DNA of 64,000 nt from CAYVHU01 sp964451415 (GTDB lineage Bacteria; Pseudomonadota; Alphaproteobacteria; Rhodospirillales; Magnetovibrionaceae), in the NCBI GenBank assembly GCA_964451415.1, contig CAYVHU010000006.1, positions 62,001 to 126,000 of the forward strand. The letters run 5' to 3'. The position numbers and the translations under genes are program-made. A model generated the notes under the pieces. That model ran no database searches, was not told the DNA's origin, and saw nothing but the letters and a program-made list of their open reading frames with translations. Shown piece by piece: positions 25,382 through 33,464 of this stretch (positions are counted from its first letter, which is position 1; each line of letters starts with the position of its first letter).

Positions 25382-27241
25382 ATGAGAGACTTCAAAACAC
25401 CCTCTCCCAAAAACGACAGCACACACGGCGAGTGGAAAACAATCCTCAGCCTGATGCCGTTTTTGTGGCCCGCCACGCGCCCGGACCTGCGCATGCGCGT
25501 GGTCGCATCGATGGTCTTTTTGGTTCTCGCCAAGGCCGCGACGGTGGGGGTTCCCGTCATCTTGAAATACGCCGTGGATGCCTTGAGCGCGCCTTCGGGG
25601 TCGCTCGTTTCCACCATACCCGTCGGTCTGCTTCTGGCCTACGGCGCGGCGCGTATCGTTTCGCTTTCCTTCAAGGAACTGCAATCGGCCATTTTCGCCA
25701 ACGTGGCGCAACACGCCATCCGCGAAGCGGCGTTGGAAACCTTCGCCCACCTGCACCGCCTATCCATGCGCTTTCACCTGGAACGCCAGACCGGCGGGCT
25801 GTCGCGGGCCATTGAACGCGGCACACGCGGTATCGAATTCGTATTGCGCATGGCCCTGTTCAACATCGTGCCCACGGCCGTGGAAATCGTTTTTGTGGGC
25901 GTCATGTTGTGGGGGTTCCTCAATGGCTGGTTCGCCCTTGCGACCATGCTCACCGTTGCCGCCTATGTCACATGGACGCTGAGCCTCACCAACTGGCGCA
26001 GCAAATTCCGCCGCCAGATGAACGATAACGATTCCGCCGCCCACACCAAGGCCATCGACAGCTTGCTGAACTACGAAACCGTCAAGTATTTCGGCAATGA
26101 AGACTTGGAGGCAAAGCGTTTCGACGTTGCCCTCAAAGGATATGAAAAAGCCGCGATCAAGGCCAAGACCTCACTGGCCATCCTCAATATCGGACAAGGC
26201 GCGATTATCGCCGTGGGCGTCACCATCGTGATGCTGATGGCGGGATACGGCGTGCACGCAGGAACCTTGACGGTGGGCGACTTTGTACTCGTCAACACCT
26301 ACCTCCTACAGCTTTATCTGCCCTTGAATTTTCTCGGCAGCGCGTATCGTGAAACCAAGTATTCCCTGATCGACATGGAGGCCATGTTCAGTCTGCTGGA
26401 GGTCCATGAGGAGGTCAGCGACGCACCGCACGCGACGGCACTTGCGCTTGAGGCGGCGGAAGTTGAATTTTGCAACGTCACCTTCGCCTACGACCCGCGC
26501 CGCACCGTGCTTAAGAACGTCTCGTTTCGCGTGCCCGCCGGAAAAAGCGTCGCCATTGTCGGGGCTTCAGGAGCCGGGAAATCGACGATTTCACGTTTGT
26601 TGTTTCGTTTCTATGACATAAACGAAGGGGCCATCCTGATCGACGGACAGGACATCCGCGCCGTCACCCAATCCACAGTGCGCGCCGCCATTGGCATCGT
26701 TCCCCAAGACACCGTCCTTTTCAACGACACCATTTTTTACAACGTCGCCTACGGTCGCCCCGGAGCAACGACACCGGAAATCGAAAATGCCGCCAAACTG
26801 GCCGATATCCATGACTTCGTTATGAGCCTGCCCGACGGCTATCAGACCATCGTCGGCGAACGCGGATTAAAGCTTTCTGGCGGCGAAAAACAACGCGTCG
26901 CCATTGCGCGGACCATCTTGAAGGCACCACACATCTTGTTGTTCGACGAGGCGACATCGGCGTTGGATACACGCACGGAAAAGAAAATCCAGGCTGCACT
27001 CAAGACCGTCGCAAGCGGGCGCACCACGTTGATGATCGCGCACCGCCTGTCCACCGTGGTGGACGCCGACGAAATCCTGGTGCTGGATCAAGGTGAAGTG
27101 AAAGAACGCGGCAGCCACCCCGAGTTGCTTGCACAAGGGGGCCTTTACGCCGCCATGTGGCAACGCCAGCAGGACGCCGACGAGGCGCTGGAAGTTCTGG
27201 AACGCACCGGGGAAATTGTCGGAGAAACCGCCGCCGGGTAG
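25382..27241 (+). CDS. atm1: Atm1-family ABC exporter (half-transporter, transmembrane + ATPase)
   Basis: The 619-aa polypeptide has a six-helix transmembrane domain (about 30-330) fused to an ATPase domain (about 355-600). Walker A (GASGAGKST), the signature LSGGEKQR and Walker B (ILLFDEATSALD) are all intact. NYETVKYFGNE after the fourth helix is diagnostic of Atm1/HMT1 transporters, which handle glutathione-complexed sulfur or metal species and protect against metal stress. The homodimer would sit in the inner membrane. The C-terminal tail MWQRQQDADEALEVLER resembles the translated pseudogene fragment at 28630-28783. The link to the isc operon in this window is suggestive, but they are 8 kb apart. 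Confidence 0.93.
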   Translation: MRDFKTPSPKNDSTHGEWKTILSLMPFLWPATRPDLRMRVVASMVFLVLAKAATVGVPVILKYAVDALSAPSGSLVSTIPVGLLLAYGAARIVSLSFKELQSAIFANVAQHAIREAALETFAHLHRLSMRFHLERQTGGLSRAIERGTRGIEFVLRMALFNIVPTAVEIVFVGVMLWGFLNGWFALATMLTVAAYVTWTLSLTNWRSKFRRQMNDNDSAAHTKAIDSLLNYETVKYFGNEDLEAKRFDVALKGYEKAAIKAKTSLAILNIGQGAIIAVGVTIVMLMAGYGVHAGTLTVGDFVLVNTYLLQLYLPLNFLGSAYRETKYSLIDMEAMFSLLEVHEEVSDAPHATALALEAAEVEFCNVTFAYDPRRTVLKNVSFRVPAGKSVAIVGASGAGKSTISRLLFRFYDINEGAILIDGQDIRAVTQSTVRAAIGIVPQDTVLFNDTIFYNVAYGRPGATTPEIENAAKLADIHDFVMSLPDGYQTIVGERGLKLSGGEKQRVAIARTILKAPHILLFDEATSALDTRTEKKIQAALKTVASGRTTLMIAHRLSTVVDADEILVLDQGEVKERGSHPELLAQGGLYAAMWQRQQDADEALEVLERTGEIVGETAAG

Positions 27242-27268
27242 ACCGCCACTCCCCCCTCGTCGCCGCCC

Positions 27269-27937
27269 TTAATCGAGCACCATGAACAACGCCCGATCGC
27301 GGCGGCGGGCATCGTCGAGCATTTCTTGCGCGGCGGCGTACGCTTGCCGGCAGTGCTTGTCGGCATCCACGCCCCAACCCGAATACCGATCAGCCAAGGC
27401 CGCCCTGCGGTCCGGCGTGACGTCCACAAAACAATCCCGCACCCGTTCCAGTTCCCGGCTCAGGCTGTCGATGGACGCGGGGCTCATCCAGCCGCCAAGA
27501 TCGCGAAGCGCGCCCGACTCCTCTCCTGGCAAAACGATCCCCGCATCGCTAAGGATCGACGCGGGATCGTCGCCATGAACCAAGCGCTGGATATCGGCCG
27601 CCGCCATGCCCGCGCCGGGCAAAAGCGCCTTGAGGATCACATAAGCCGGTGGTTTTTGCAGACTGAGCGACGGTGCGGTGGCGAGATATCTGGTCAAGGC
27701 GATGACCAGCCACTTTTCGGGCAAATCCGCTTCGTCGTCGTCCGCCGCGATCCAGCTGTCCGAATAGCGCACGGCGACCAGCGCCTCACGGGCCGCGTCC
27801 GACAGGTTTTCAAGCGCCGCCTGGGCGCAAGCGTGCAGAGCCTCTAAATTCAAGCGACCATCGGGCGCGACGCACGTGCGCAGTTCCGCCGTAAAAGCGG
27901 CTGGATCAAAGCTATACACAAAGTGGCGAACGGCCAT
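27269..27937 (-). CDS. conserved-looking hypothetical protein, all-helical
   Basis: I do not recognise this 222-aa protein. It begins MAVRHFVYSFDPAAFTAELRTC and is rich in Ala, Leu, Asp and Arg with predicted amphipathic helices, no signal peptide, no transmembrane helix and only two or three cysteines. The reading frame is open with strong GC3 bias like the neighbours, which supports a real gene. Its stop codon lies 27 bp beyond the end of atm1, and the genes are convergent. No catalytic motif was seen. The start at 27937 lacks a strong ribosome site, so it could begin slightly further in. Confidence 0.6.
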   Translation of the reverse strand: MAVRHFVYSFDPAAFTAELRTCVAPDGRLNLEALHACAQAALENLSDAAREALVAVRYSDSWIAADDDEADLPEKWLVIALTRYLATAPSLSLQKPPAYVILKALLPGAGMAAADIQRLVHGDDPASILSDAGIVLPGEESGALRDLGGWMSPASIDSLSRELERVRDCFVDVTPDRRAALADRYSGWGVDADKHCRQAYAAAQEMLDDARRRDRALFMVLD

Positions 27938-28002
27938 GAACCCGGCAAAAACCTTTCGTGGAAACTGCGTCTAAACCAACGTACCGCCTGAAGGCGCGAA
28001 GG

Positions 28003-28036
28003 GGAACCAAACGCCGATTTTTCAGCGTTTGGTTCC
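28003..28036. terminator. perfect hairpin after the secreted-protein gene
   Basis: GGAACCAAACGC (28003-28014) pairs with GCGTTTGGTTCC (28025-28036) around a 10-nt T-rich loop, starting six bases after the stop codon on the minus strand. The T-run is weak (CCCTT), so it may be a stabilising stem or a bidirectional terminator. Confidence 0.55.
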
Positions 28037-28041
28037 GCTCG

Positions 28042-28557
28042 TCAATTGGCGTTGTCCGGGGTATCGCACAGCGAGGCGCTGCCTCCCGTATAGCCGGCAT
28101 TTACCGAGATATGGCCGTCAGCAAGGGCGTAAGTGGTAAAGTCACCCGCCGTCGTGCCGCCCCCCGTTTTTGCGATGCTCCAATGCCCATCACCACCATA
28201 TTCCGGCGTATAGGTTCCCTGGTAACCAGCCATCCCGGTGATATCGCCCTGCGTGGTGCCCTCGTTGGGTTTGGAGACCACGCCCTCGATGGTCAACGCG
28301 AGTTTGCATTGCCTGGTGGTCGCGTTGCCTGCGAACTCTGCGGCTTCGAACGTGGAAAGACCGTCGTCATCGATGCGAAACTGGTTATCGTTGACCTTGG
28401 CGTAAGTTGCGTTCTTACGCTGCAAACCGCGGTACACGGTAACGTCCGCCTGGGCGGCCGAGGCTCCGAATGATACCCATTGCGCACCGCCGCCAATCCC
28501 GATCATGGGGACCAGAACGGCGCTTAGGGCCAGTACTTTCAAAATTTTCGTATTCAC
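28042..28557 (-). CDS. secreted hypothetical protein with signal peptide
   Basis: This 171-aa protein is unrecognised. It opens with a basic/hydrophobic signal (KILKVLALSAVLVPM) and a likely cleavage near SAAQADV. The mature part is rich in Gly, Thr, Tyr and Asp, with repeats such as TGGGTTAG and a DGHISVNAG motif, and two cysteines (TRQCK and SLCDT). The pattern suggests a small beta-rich extracellular or periplasmic protein. The start is a GTG at 28557 with AGGGAG 8 nt upstream; frames upstream of it translate junk. It lies beside a pseudogene fragment and a toxin-antitoxin pair in an accessory-looking patch. The function is unknown. Confidence 0.65.
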   Translation of the reverse strand: MNTKILKVLALSAVLVPMIGIGGGAQWVSFGASAAQADVTVYRGLQRKNATYAKVNDNQFRIDDDGLSTFEAAEFAGNATTRQCKLALTIEGVVSKPNEGTTQGDITGMAGYQGTYTPEYGGDGHWSIAKTGGGTTAGDFTTYALADGHISVNAGYTGGSASLCDTPDNAN

Positions 28558-28629
28558 GTTTACGTCTCCCTTGTAAGTAAAGCCTGTAAAGGCGTTCGAA
28601 GGGTAAGACGTGGGGTAAAGCGGATTGTG

Positions 28630-28783
28630 ATGCTGGAAGCTACGTGTCATATCAAAGAGCGCGGCACCCACGCCGGCCCGCTCGCGCTGAACGCCCCCTA
28701 CGCCGCCATGTGGCCAACGCCTACAGGAAGCCGACGAGGCGTTGTCCAATTGCACAGACAAGAAGGATATGGAAATTCAGTAA
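28630..28783 (+). pseudogene. remnant of the 3' end of an ABC-transporter gene (Atm1-like)
   Basis: The plus-strand translation gives KERGTHAGPLALNAPYAAMW, the usual C-terminal end of an ABC ATPase (compare KERGSHPELLAQGGLYAAMW in the atm1 gene at 25382-27241). One extra C near 28713 then breaks the frame. Removing it restores QRLQEADEAL, matching QRQQDADEAL of atm1, then runs to TAA at 28781-28783. At the DNA level the block around 28701-28740 is nearly identical to the atm1 3' end. Only this tail remains, with no Walker motifs, so it is a decayed duplicate or a recombination scar. Confidence 0.75.
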
Positions 28784-28815
28784 GATGTTCCCAGAATCAA
28801 CAAATATGTTCCTTT

Positions 28816-28842
28816 ACGGTCCATAACGGACTATATTGGACC
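28816..28842 (+). promoter_or_regulatory. operator/promoter of the toxin-antitoxin pair
   Basis: GTCC (28819-28822) ATAAC GGAC (28828-28831), followed by TATATT (28832-28837) and TTGGACC, forms overlapping dyads 23-46 bp before the antitoxin start. Antitoxins usually bind such dyads to repress their own operon. The operator role is inference. Confidence 0.45.
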
Positions 28843-28864
28843 TGCGCACTACAGGAGTTCATTC

Positions 28865-29074
28865 ATGTCCGTAAATGTCAAACTGTCCGAGAAACTGGTT
28901 GCCGAAGCGAAGCGCTACGGTGGCATTCATCATCGCTCGTTGCCCAAGCAGATCGAGTACTGGTCCCACATGGGGAAGATCGCCGAAGAAAATCCGGACC
29001 TGCCGTTTTCCATGATCAAAAATATTCTGATCGTCCGTGCGGAAGACGCGACGGAAGAATACGTCTTTGACTGA
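28865..29074 (+). CDS. ParD-like antitoxin
   Basis: This 69-aa protein opens MSVNVKLSEKLVAEAKRYGG, a ribbon-helix-helix-like N-terminus, followed by HHRSLPKQIEYWSHMGKIAEENPDLP. That pattern matches the ParD_like antitoxin family from memory. ACAGGAG lies about 8 nt before the ATG. It overlaps the following toxin gene by one base (TGATG), the typical coupled arrangement. It should bind the toxin through its C-terminus (ATEEYVFD) and repress the operon through its N-terminal domain. Confidence 0.82.
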   Translation: MSVNVKLSEKLVAEAKRYGGIHHRSLPKQIEYWSHMGKIAEENPDLPFSMIKNILIVRAEDATEEYVFD

Positions 29075-29349
29075 TGGTGCGCATTCTTCAAACACCGACT
29101 TTTAAACGTACGCTCAAGCGTCTTCACAAGCAGCAAAAGCAAGACCTTGATAAAGCCGTGCGCGCCGTGGCCGCCGACCCGGCCATTGGTGAGAGCAAGA
29201 TCGGCGATCTCGCCAACGTGCGCATCCACAAATTCAAAATGAACCGTCAGTTGACACTGCTCGCCTACGAATTCTTTGAAGCAGACGATACCGTCAAACT
29301 CTTAACTCTAGGAAGCCACGAAAACTTCCACTGGGACCTCAAGCGTTAA
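29074..29349 (+). CDS. RelE/ParE-superfamily toxin
   Basis: The 91-aa product begins TPTFKRTLKRLHKQQKQDLDKAVRAV, typical for the helical start of RelE/ParE folds. It ends KLLTLGSHENFHWDLKR, where the C-terminal strand carries the basic residues often used for RNA cleavage (His, Asp, Arg near the end). Which target applies (mRNA in the ribosome like RelE, or gyrase like ParE) cannot be told. The genes are translationally coupled with the ParD-like antitoxin. No other TA gene is nearby. Confidence 0.82.
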   Translation: MVRILQTPTFKRTLKRLHKQQKQDLDKAVRAVAADPAIGESKIGDLANVRIHKFKMNRQLTLLAYEFFEADDTVKLLTLGSHENFHWDLKR

Positions 29350-29831
29350 CCGCCTATATCACGTAATATAATTGTGTAGCTGTCCCCAGAACTCTTGCTC
29401 AGCCAGTTCCTTTTGTTGCCAATTGCCCCAACGTGACAAAAACTTTCAACACTCCAAAGACTTCGGCTACTTGTGCAAGCCTTTGCAACCAAACAAAAAA
29501 CAGTATAAAATACAGAAAGCAGCAAGATCAGCTTGATCGCTACAACATTACCTCCTGTAATGGGTTCAAAGTTTTCAGGTGCTCGCAAAAACCCAATACG
29601 TAACCCATAAGCGCTCTTCTCCACGCCATACTTTTATAAAATAATCCATAGTGCAGCCACTCCCCACCTCACGCCATATCATTGTTTTTCATCGGTCGGC
29701 ATGGTTGTCCCTGCCCACCTCCATATTAATGCAGAAATTATAAGAATTTCAGCGACACCTTACTTAATGATCAGTTTTCGCAAGCACCAAGGACGCAAAC
29801 TCAAGAACCGCGCCGGGGCTTTGATATAGGC
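29350..29831. other. 482-bp AT-rich gene-poor stretch after the toxin gene
   Basis: This segment is noticeably AT-richer than the flanks and has no gene I can support. A minus-strand frame of 92 codons (29346-29624) has a hydrophobic segment but no ribosome site and no homology I recognise. A short CATTAC-CTCCT-GTAATG dyad occurs near 29544-29560. The composition suggests remnant foreign DNA. Confidence 0.5.
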
Positions 29832-30950
29832 TCACCCCTTCTCGATCCACCCGCCGCCGAGGAGGCGTTCGCCGTCGTAGAAGACGCAGGCCTGGCCCGG
29901 GGCGATGGCGGCGAAGGGTTCTTTGAGGTGCACGCTTGCGCGGCCGCCGTCCAGCGGGTCGATGTGCGCGGCCACGGGGGTGGCCAGCGAGCGCAGTTTG
30001 ACCACGCAGTCCACGCCGCCGTCGGGCATGGCGTCGCCGTCGCCCAGCCAGTTGACGCCTGAGATCGTCAGTACGCGCTTGAGCAGCGAGGCCTTCGGCC
30101 CCACCACCACCTGATTCTTTTCCACGTCGATCTTGAGCACGTAAATCGGTTCCGGCCCCGAAATGCCGAGGCCCCGGCGTTGGCCCACCGTATAGGCGAC
30201 GATGCCGCCGTGGCGGCCCAAAACACGACCGGCCTCATCCACGATGTCGCCCGCAACCTGCGCGCCGGGACGCAGTTTTTCCACCACGTCCAAATACTTG
30301 CCTTCGGGCACGAAGCAGATGTCCTGACTGTCGGGTTTCGCAGCAATGTCCAGCCCGAGCCGCACGGCTTCGGCGCGCGCCTCGGCCTTGGTACATTGAC
30401 CCAGCGGGAACCACAGCATGTCCAACGCTTGCTTGGGCGTGGAAAACAGGAAATAGCTTTGATCGCGGCCATGGTCAGATCCCCGGTGCAATTCAGCGCC
30501 ATGCGCGCCGTCCACACGGCGGACGTAGTGCCCCGTCACCAACGCATCCGCGCCCAGATCCTTGGCCCGGTCCAGAAGATCCTTGAACTTGACCGTGTCG
30601 TTACAGTGCACGCAGGGGATCGGCGTTTCGCCGCGCAGATAGGTTGCCGCGAAATCGTCCATCACGGTTTCACGAAACCGGTCTTCGAAATCGAGAACAT
30701 AGTGTGCAATGCCAATATGCGCCGCCACGCGCCGCGCATCGTGAATATCGCGCCCCGCGCAGCACGTGCCGGGCTTGTCGATGGCGACGCCGTGATCGTA
30801 AAGCTGCATCGTGATACCCACCACGTCAAAGCCCGCTTCTTTCAACAAGGCCGCGGTGACGGACGAGTCCACCCCACCCGACATGGCGACGACCACACGG
30901 GTTTGCGCCGGTGCTTTTTCCCGTGCGCTGCGCGGAAGATCGAGTTTCAT
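29832..30950 (-). CDS. mnmA: tRNA-specific 2-thiouridylase MnmA
   Basis: The 372-aa enzyme makes 2-thiouridine at position 34 of Lys, Glu and Gln tRNAs, taking sulfur that IscS mobilises. The PP-loop MSGGVDSS is at about 23-30. The catalytic cysteines lie in ETPIPCVHCND (about 113-123) and SQDICFVP (about 220). Zinc/Cys residues in CCAGRDI and the beta-barrel C-terminal domain are present. Its ATG overlaps the stop of the DUF599 gene by 4 bp (ATGA), so the two are translationally coupled. IscX is next upstream, giving a small sulfur-transfer neighbourhood. Confidence 0.95.
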   Translation of the reverse strand: MKLDLPRSAREKAPAQTRVVVAMSGGVDSSVTAALLKEAGFDVVGITMQLYDHGVAIDKPGTCCAGRDIHDARRVAAHIGIAHYVLDFEDRFRETVMDDFAATYLRGETPIPCVHCNDTVKFKDLLDRAKDLGADALVTGHYVRRVDGAHGAELHRGSDHGRDQSYFLFSTPKQALDMLWFPLGQCTKAEARAEAVRLGLDIAAKPDSQDICFVPEGKYLDVVEKLRPGAQVAGDIVDEAGRVLGRHGGIVAYTVGQRRGLGISGPEPIYVLKIDVEKNQVVVGPKASLLKRVLTISGVNWLGDGDAMPDGGVDCVVKLRSLATPVAAHIDPLDGGRASVHLKEPFAAIAPGQACVFYDGERLLGGGWIEKG

Positions 30951-31657
30951 GACGCCGCACGGGGATCGGGAATGTTATCCAGCAACGTCAAGGTCGAGGA
31001 CAGGAATTCCCGGCGGTAGATCACCGCCACCACCCAGACGCTGACAAAGACGAACAAAAACGGGTGCAAAAACCAGCTCAACGCCGCCAGTCCGAAATAA
31101 TACGCCCGCACCCCGCGGTTGAAGTTCGAAACGGCCCCGGAGATCACCCGCCCCGCCCCACGCGCGAACGCCTGGGCAAATTTGGTTTCGACCTCACGCG
31201 GCGGCGGGGCCGCGCCGATCAGCACCACGGCGTAGTTGAATTGGCGCAAGGACCAGGCAAATTTGAAAAACGCGTAAATGAAAATCAGCAGCAGCAAGAT
31301 GATTTTCAGTTCCCATTGCATGCGTGAACCGACTTCGGTAAACGGCAGCGTGCCCACCAGCATCTGGGCCTTGTCCACCGCGCCCAGAATCGCCAGCAGA
31401 CCCGCCATGATGATCAACGTGGTCGAAGAAAACAAACCCACGCTGCGCATGATCGTCGCCATGATGGTGCTGTCCACCACGCGGTTCTCGCGGCCCAGCA
31501 TGCGCAACATCCACGCTTCGCGGTGTTTGCGCATAACGGTGATCAAGGTCGGGCCTTCGGCTTTGATATGGTCCGCGTAATAGGTGTACCCCCCCCACCA
31601 CGCAAAAAACCAGGCCAGAGCACCCACGTCGATCATGGTGATCCCGGACATTGCCAT
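30947..31657 (-). CDS. DUF599-family membrane protein
   Basis: The 236-aa protein has about four to five transmembrane helices (roughly 8-28, 72-95, 112-135, 175-220) and an inward-facing loop rich in charged residues. The WFFAWWGGYTYYADH opening and the MRKHREAWMLRMLGRENRVVDS segment match DUF599 proteins from memory. The function is unknown. It overlaps mnmA by 4 bp and is 9 bp after iscX, so all three are one transcription unit. Either ATG 31657 or ATG 31651 (MSGITM) may be used. Confidence 0.85.
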   Translation of the reverse strand: MAMSGITMIDVGALAWFFAWWGGYTYYADHIKAEGPTLITVMRKHREAWMLRMLGRENRVVDSTIMATIMRSVGLFSSTTLIIMAGLLAILGAVDKAQMLVGTLPFTEVGSRMQWELKIILLLLIFIYAFFKFAWSLRQFNYAVVLIGAAPPPREVETKFAQAFARGAGRVISGAVSNFNRGVRAYYFGLAALSWFLHPFLFVFVSVWVVAVIYRREFLSSTLTLLDNIPDPRAAS

Positions 31658-31666
31658 CTTTCGTAA

Positions 31667-31861
31667 TCAGTCCCGTTCTTCCAGCCACGCCATCTGAATG
31701 GCTTCAAGAATGCCTTCGCTGCTTTTGGTCGGATCATCATCGAACGCGGGCAGATCGCAAACCCATTGCCACAGGTCGGTAAAGCGCACTTGCAAGATAT
31801 CGGCTTGCGGATGGGCCTCTTCAAGTTCGATCGCGATGTCGTGAATGTCGCTCCAGCGCAT
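31667..31861 (-). CDS. iscX: Fe-S cluster assembly protein IscX
   Basis: This 64-aa acidic protein is IscX (YfhJ): MRWSDIHDIAIELEEAHPQ, VRFTDLWQWVCDLPAFDDDP and ILEAIQMAWLEE match the family closely. IscX binds IscS at the site also used by frataxin and modulates sulfur transfer in an iron-dependent way. Here it is separate from the isc operon at 35-43 kb and sits directly upstream of DUF599 and mnmA. It follows the HD-GYP response-regulator gene at a gap of 52 bp, so it may be read from that transcript. No strong ribosome site is visible. Confidence 0.92.
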   Translation of the reverse strand: MRWSDIHDIAIELEEAHPQADILQVRFTDLWQWVCDLPAFDDDPTKSSEGILEAIQMAWLEERD

Positions 31862-31913
31862 GGGGACCCCGTCAATTCATTCTGCGTCGGCTCAATCTAC
31901 CACGGCGCCACGC

Positions 31914-33464
31914 TCAATCGGAATAACGATCACGAATGGCGGCCACCTTATCGAGATTGGCCATCAGGCCATCGACCTGAAACGGGTCGAAATGCGCGGC
32001 ACGTTCCTTTTTAAACAAATCGACGATCTTGTCCATGGACCAAGCTTTTTTATAGCAACGATCCGAGCCTAATGCATCGAACACATCCGCCACCGCAACA
32101 ATCCGGCCATAGAGATGGATATCGTTTTCCTTGCGTCCATGGGGATATCCTTCACCGCACCATTTTTCGTGGTGATCGCGTGCGATGGCCGCGCCGGCGC
32201 GCAAAATACGCCGCCGGGAATTTTTCAACATATCATAGCCCAACAGGGAATGAGTTTGCATGACTTTGCGTTCTTGAGCATCGTGGAGACCGGGCTTGTT
32301 GAGGATCGCATCCGGAATGCCGATCTTGCCCACGTCGTGCATGGGCGAGGCCAGACGGATGATTTCCGCCTCGTCGCTATCAAGGCCGTTGTGTTCGGCC
32401 AGAATTTTCGAAATTTCGGCAACCCTCTTGACGTGGTTCCCCGTTTCCTTGGAACGCGTTTCCACCGCCTCGCCGAGCATATAGACGATTTCGCGCTGGG
32501 TTTCTTCGATGTCGTTTTTCAATTCGATATTCTCAAAGGCGACGCCGACGTTGTTGGTGAACAGTTCGATCAAGGAACGATCCAAATCGCTGATCGTCCC
32601 GAGGCCGCTCAAATGCACCAGATTCTCCCGCCCCAAAGAACTTTTGAAAAATCCGGTAAACCGACCGTTATGATAGTGGTTGCGCTGGTCTGAAATGGCT
32701 TCACGCAAGTCCCTCAGCACCGGGGGACTTAAATTCTCAACGCCGTTGCGCCCCACCAGATCGGCAAACATGCCGATACCCGCGATGACCCGCAAGGCGT
32801 CACCTTCGTGAGCTGCGGCCAGACCGTCGGCTTCGAAGCATGCGGCGTCTTGAGAAAGATGCAAAAGCGACGTCAATTGCTGCAAAACGCCCTGGGTGAA
32901 CGTTTCCATGTTGCGCAATTCGAAAATATTGCCCGAGGCATTGATGACCTCTTCCAGACCCCGTCTGTTGTGTTCCAGCGTAACGATGTCGCGATATGAA
33001 CGCAACGAGGCGTAAATCAAGGTGAACAGCTTTTGCGCCGTCAGTTCGGTCTTTTCCTTGTAGTCGTTGATATCGAAGTCGGTAATGACCTGTCGTTCCG
33101 GGGCCTGGCCGGGCTGTCCGGTGCGCAGCACGATCCGTGTGGCGCGATTTTGCGCCTCTTCGCGGATGAAGCGCGCAACATCCAGGCCGGCAACATCGGT
33201 TTCCATGACCACGTCCAGCAACACCACAGCAATACCACGATGCTCGGAAAAAGCCTGTCTGGCCTCTTTCCCGGAAAAAGCGCTGATAAATTCAAGCCCG
33301 TGTCCATCGAAACGAAATCCGCTCAACGCCAGCTTCGTCACATCGTGGACGTTCGGTTCGTCATCAACGATCATAATCTTCCAGTTTTCGCCGGAAGATC
33401 GTCCTTCGCGCGTTTCGCCTTCATCGGCGAAAGTCAGTTCGTCGCTGACTTTTTTGCGTGTCAT
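31914..33464 (-). CDS. response regulator with DUF3369 and HD-GYP output
   Basis: The 516-aa regulator has a receiver domain (about 25-150, with IMIVDDEPNVHD and VVLLDVVMETD carrying the phospho-acceptor Asp) and a DUF3369-like linker (about 165-320). The HD-GYP domain follows (about 330-500), with HDVGKIGIPD and HHEKWCGEGYP intact, so it should hydrolyse cyclic di-GMP. ATG 33464 overlaps the kinase stop by 4 bp, with AGGAGAG about 8 nt upstream; the frame is open further up to 33494. It is the cognate partner of the upstream PAS kinase. Together they form a signalling pair of unknown input. Confidence 0.92.
   Translation of the reverse strand: MTRKKVSDELTFADEGETREGRSSGENWKIMIVDDEPNVHDVTKLALSGFRFDGHGLEFISAFSGKEARQAFSEHRGIAVVLLDVVMETDVAGLDVARFIREEAQNRATRIVLRTGQPGQAPERQVITDFDINDYKEKTELTAQKLFTLIYASLRSYRDIVTLEHNRRGLEEVINASGNIFELRNMETFTQGVLQQLTSLLHLSQDAACFEADGLAAAHEGDALRVIAGIGMFADLVGRNGVENLSPPVLRDLREAISDQRNHYHNGRFTGFFKSSLGRENLVHLSGLGTISDLDRSLIELFTNNVGVAFENIELKNDIEETQREIVYMLGEAVETRSKETGNHVKRVAEISKILAEHNGLDSDEAEIIRLASPMHDVGKIGIPDAILNKPGLHDAQERKVMQTHSLLGYDMLKNSRRRILRAGAAIARDHHEKWCGEGYPHGRKENDIHLYGRIVAVADVFDALGSDRCYKKAWSMDKIVDLFKKERAAHFDPFQVDGLMANLDKVAAIRDRYSD

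Noticed and set aside
29346..29624. Minus-strand 92-codon frame after the toxin gene
   Set aside because: It contains a hydrophobic stretch, but it has no ribosome site at its first ATG, overlaps the toxin end, lies in AT-rich gene-poor DNA and matches nothing I know.
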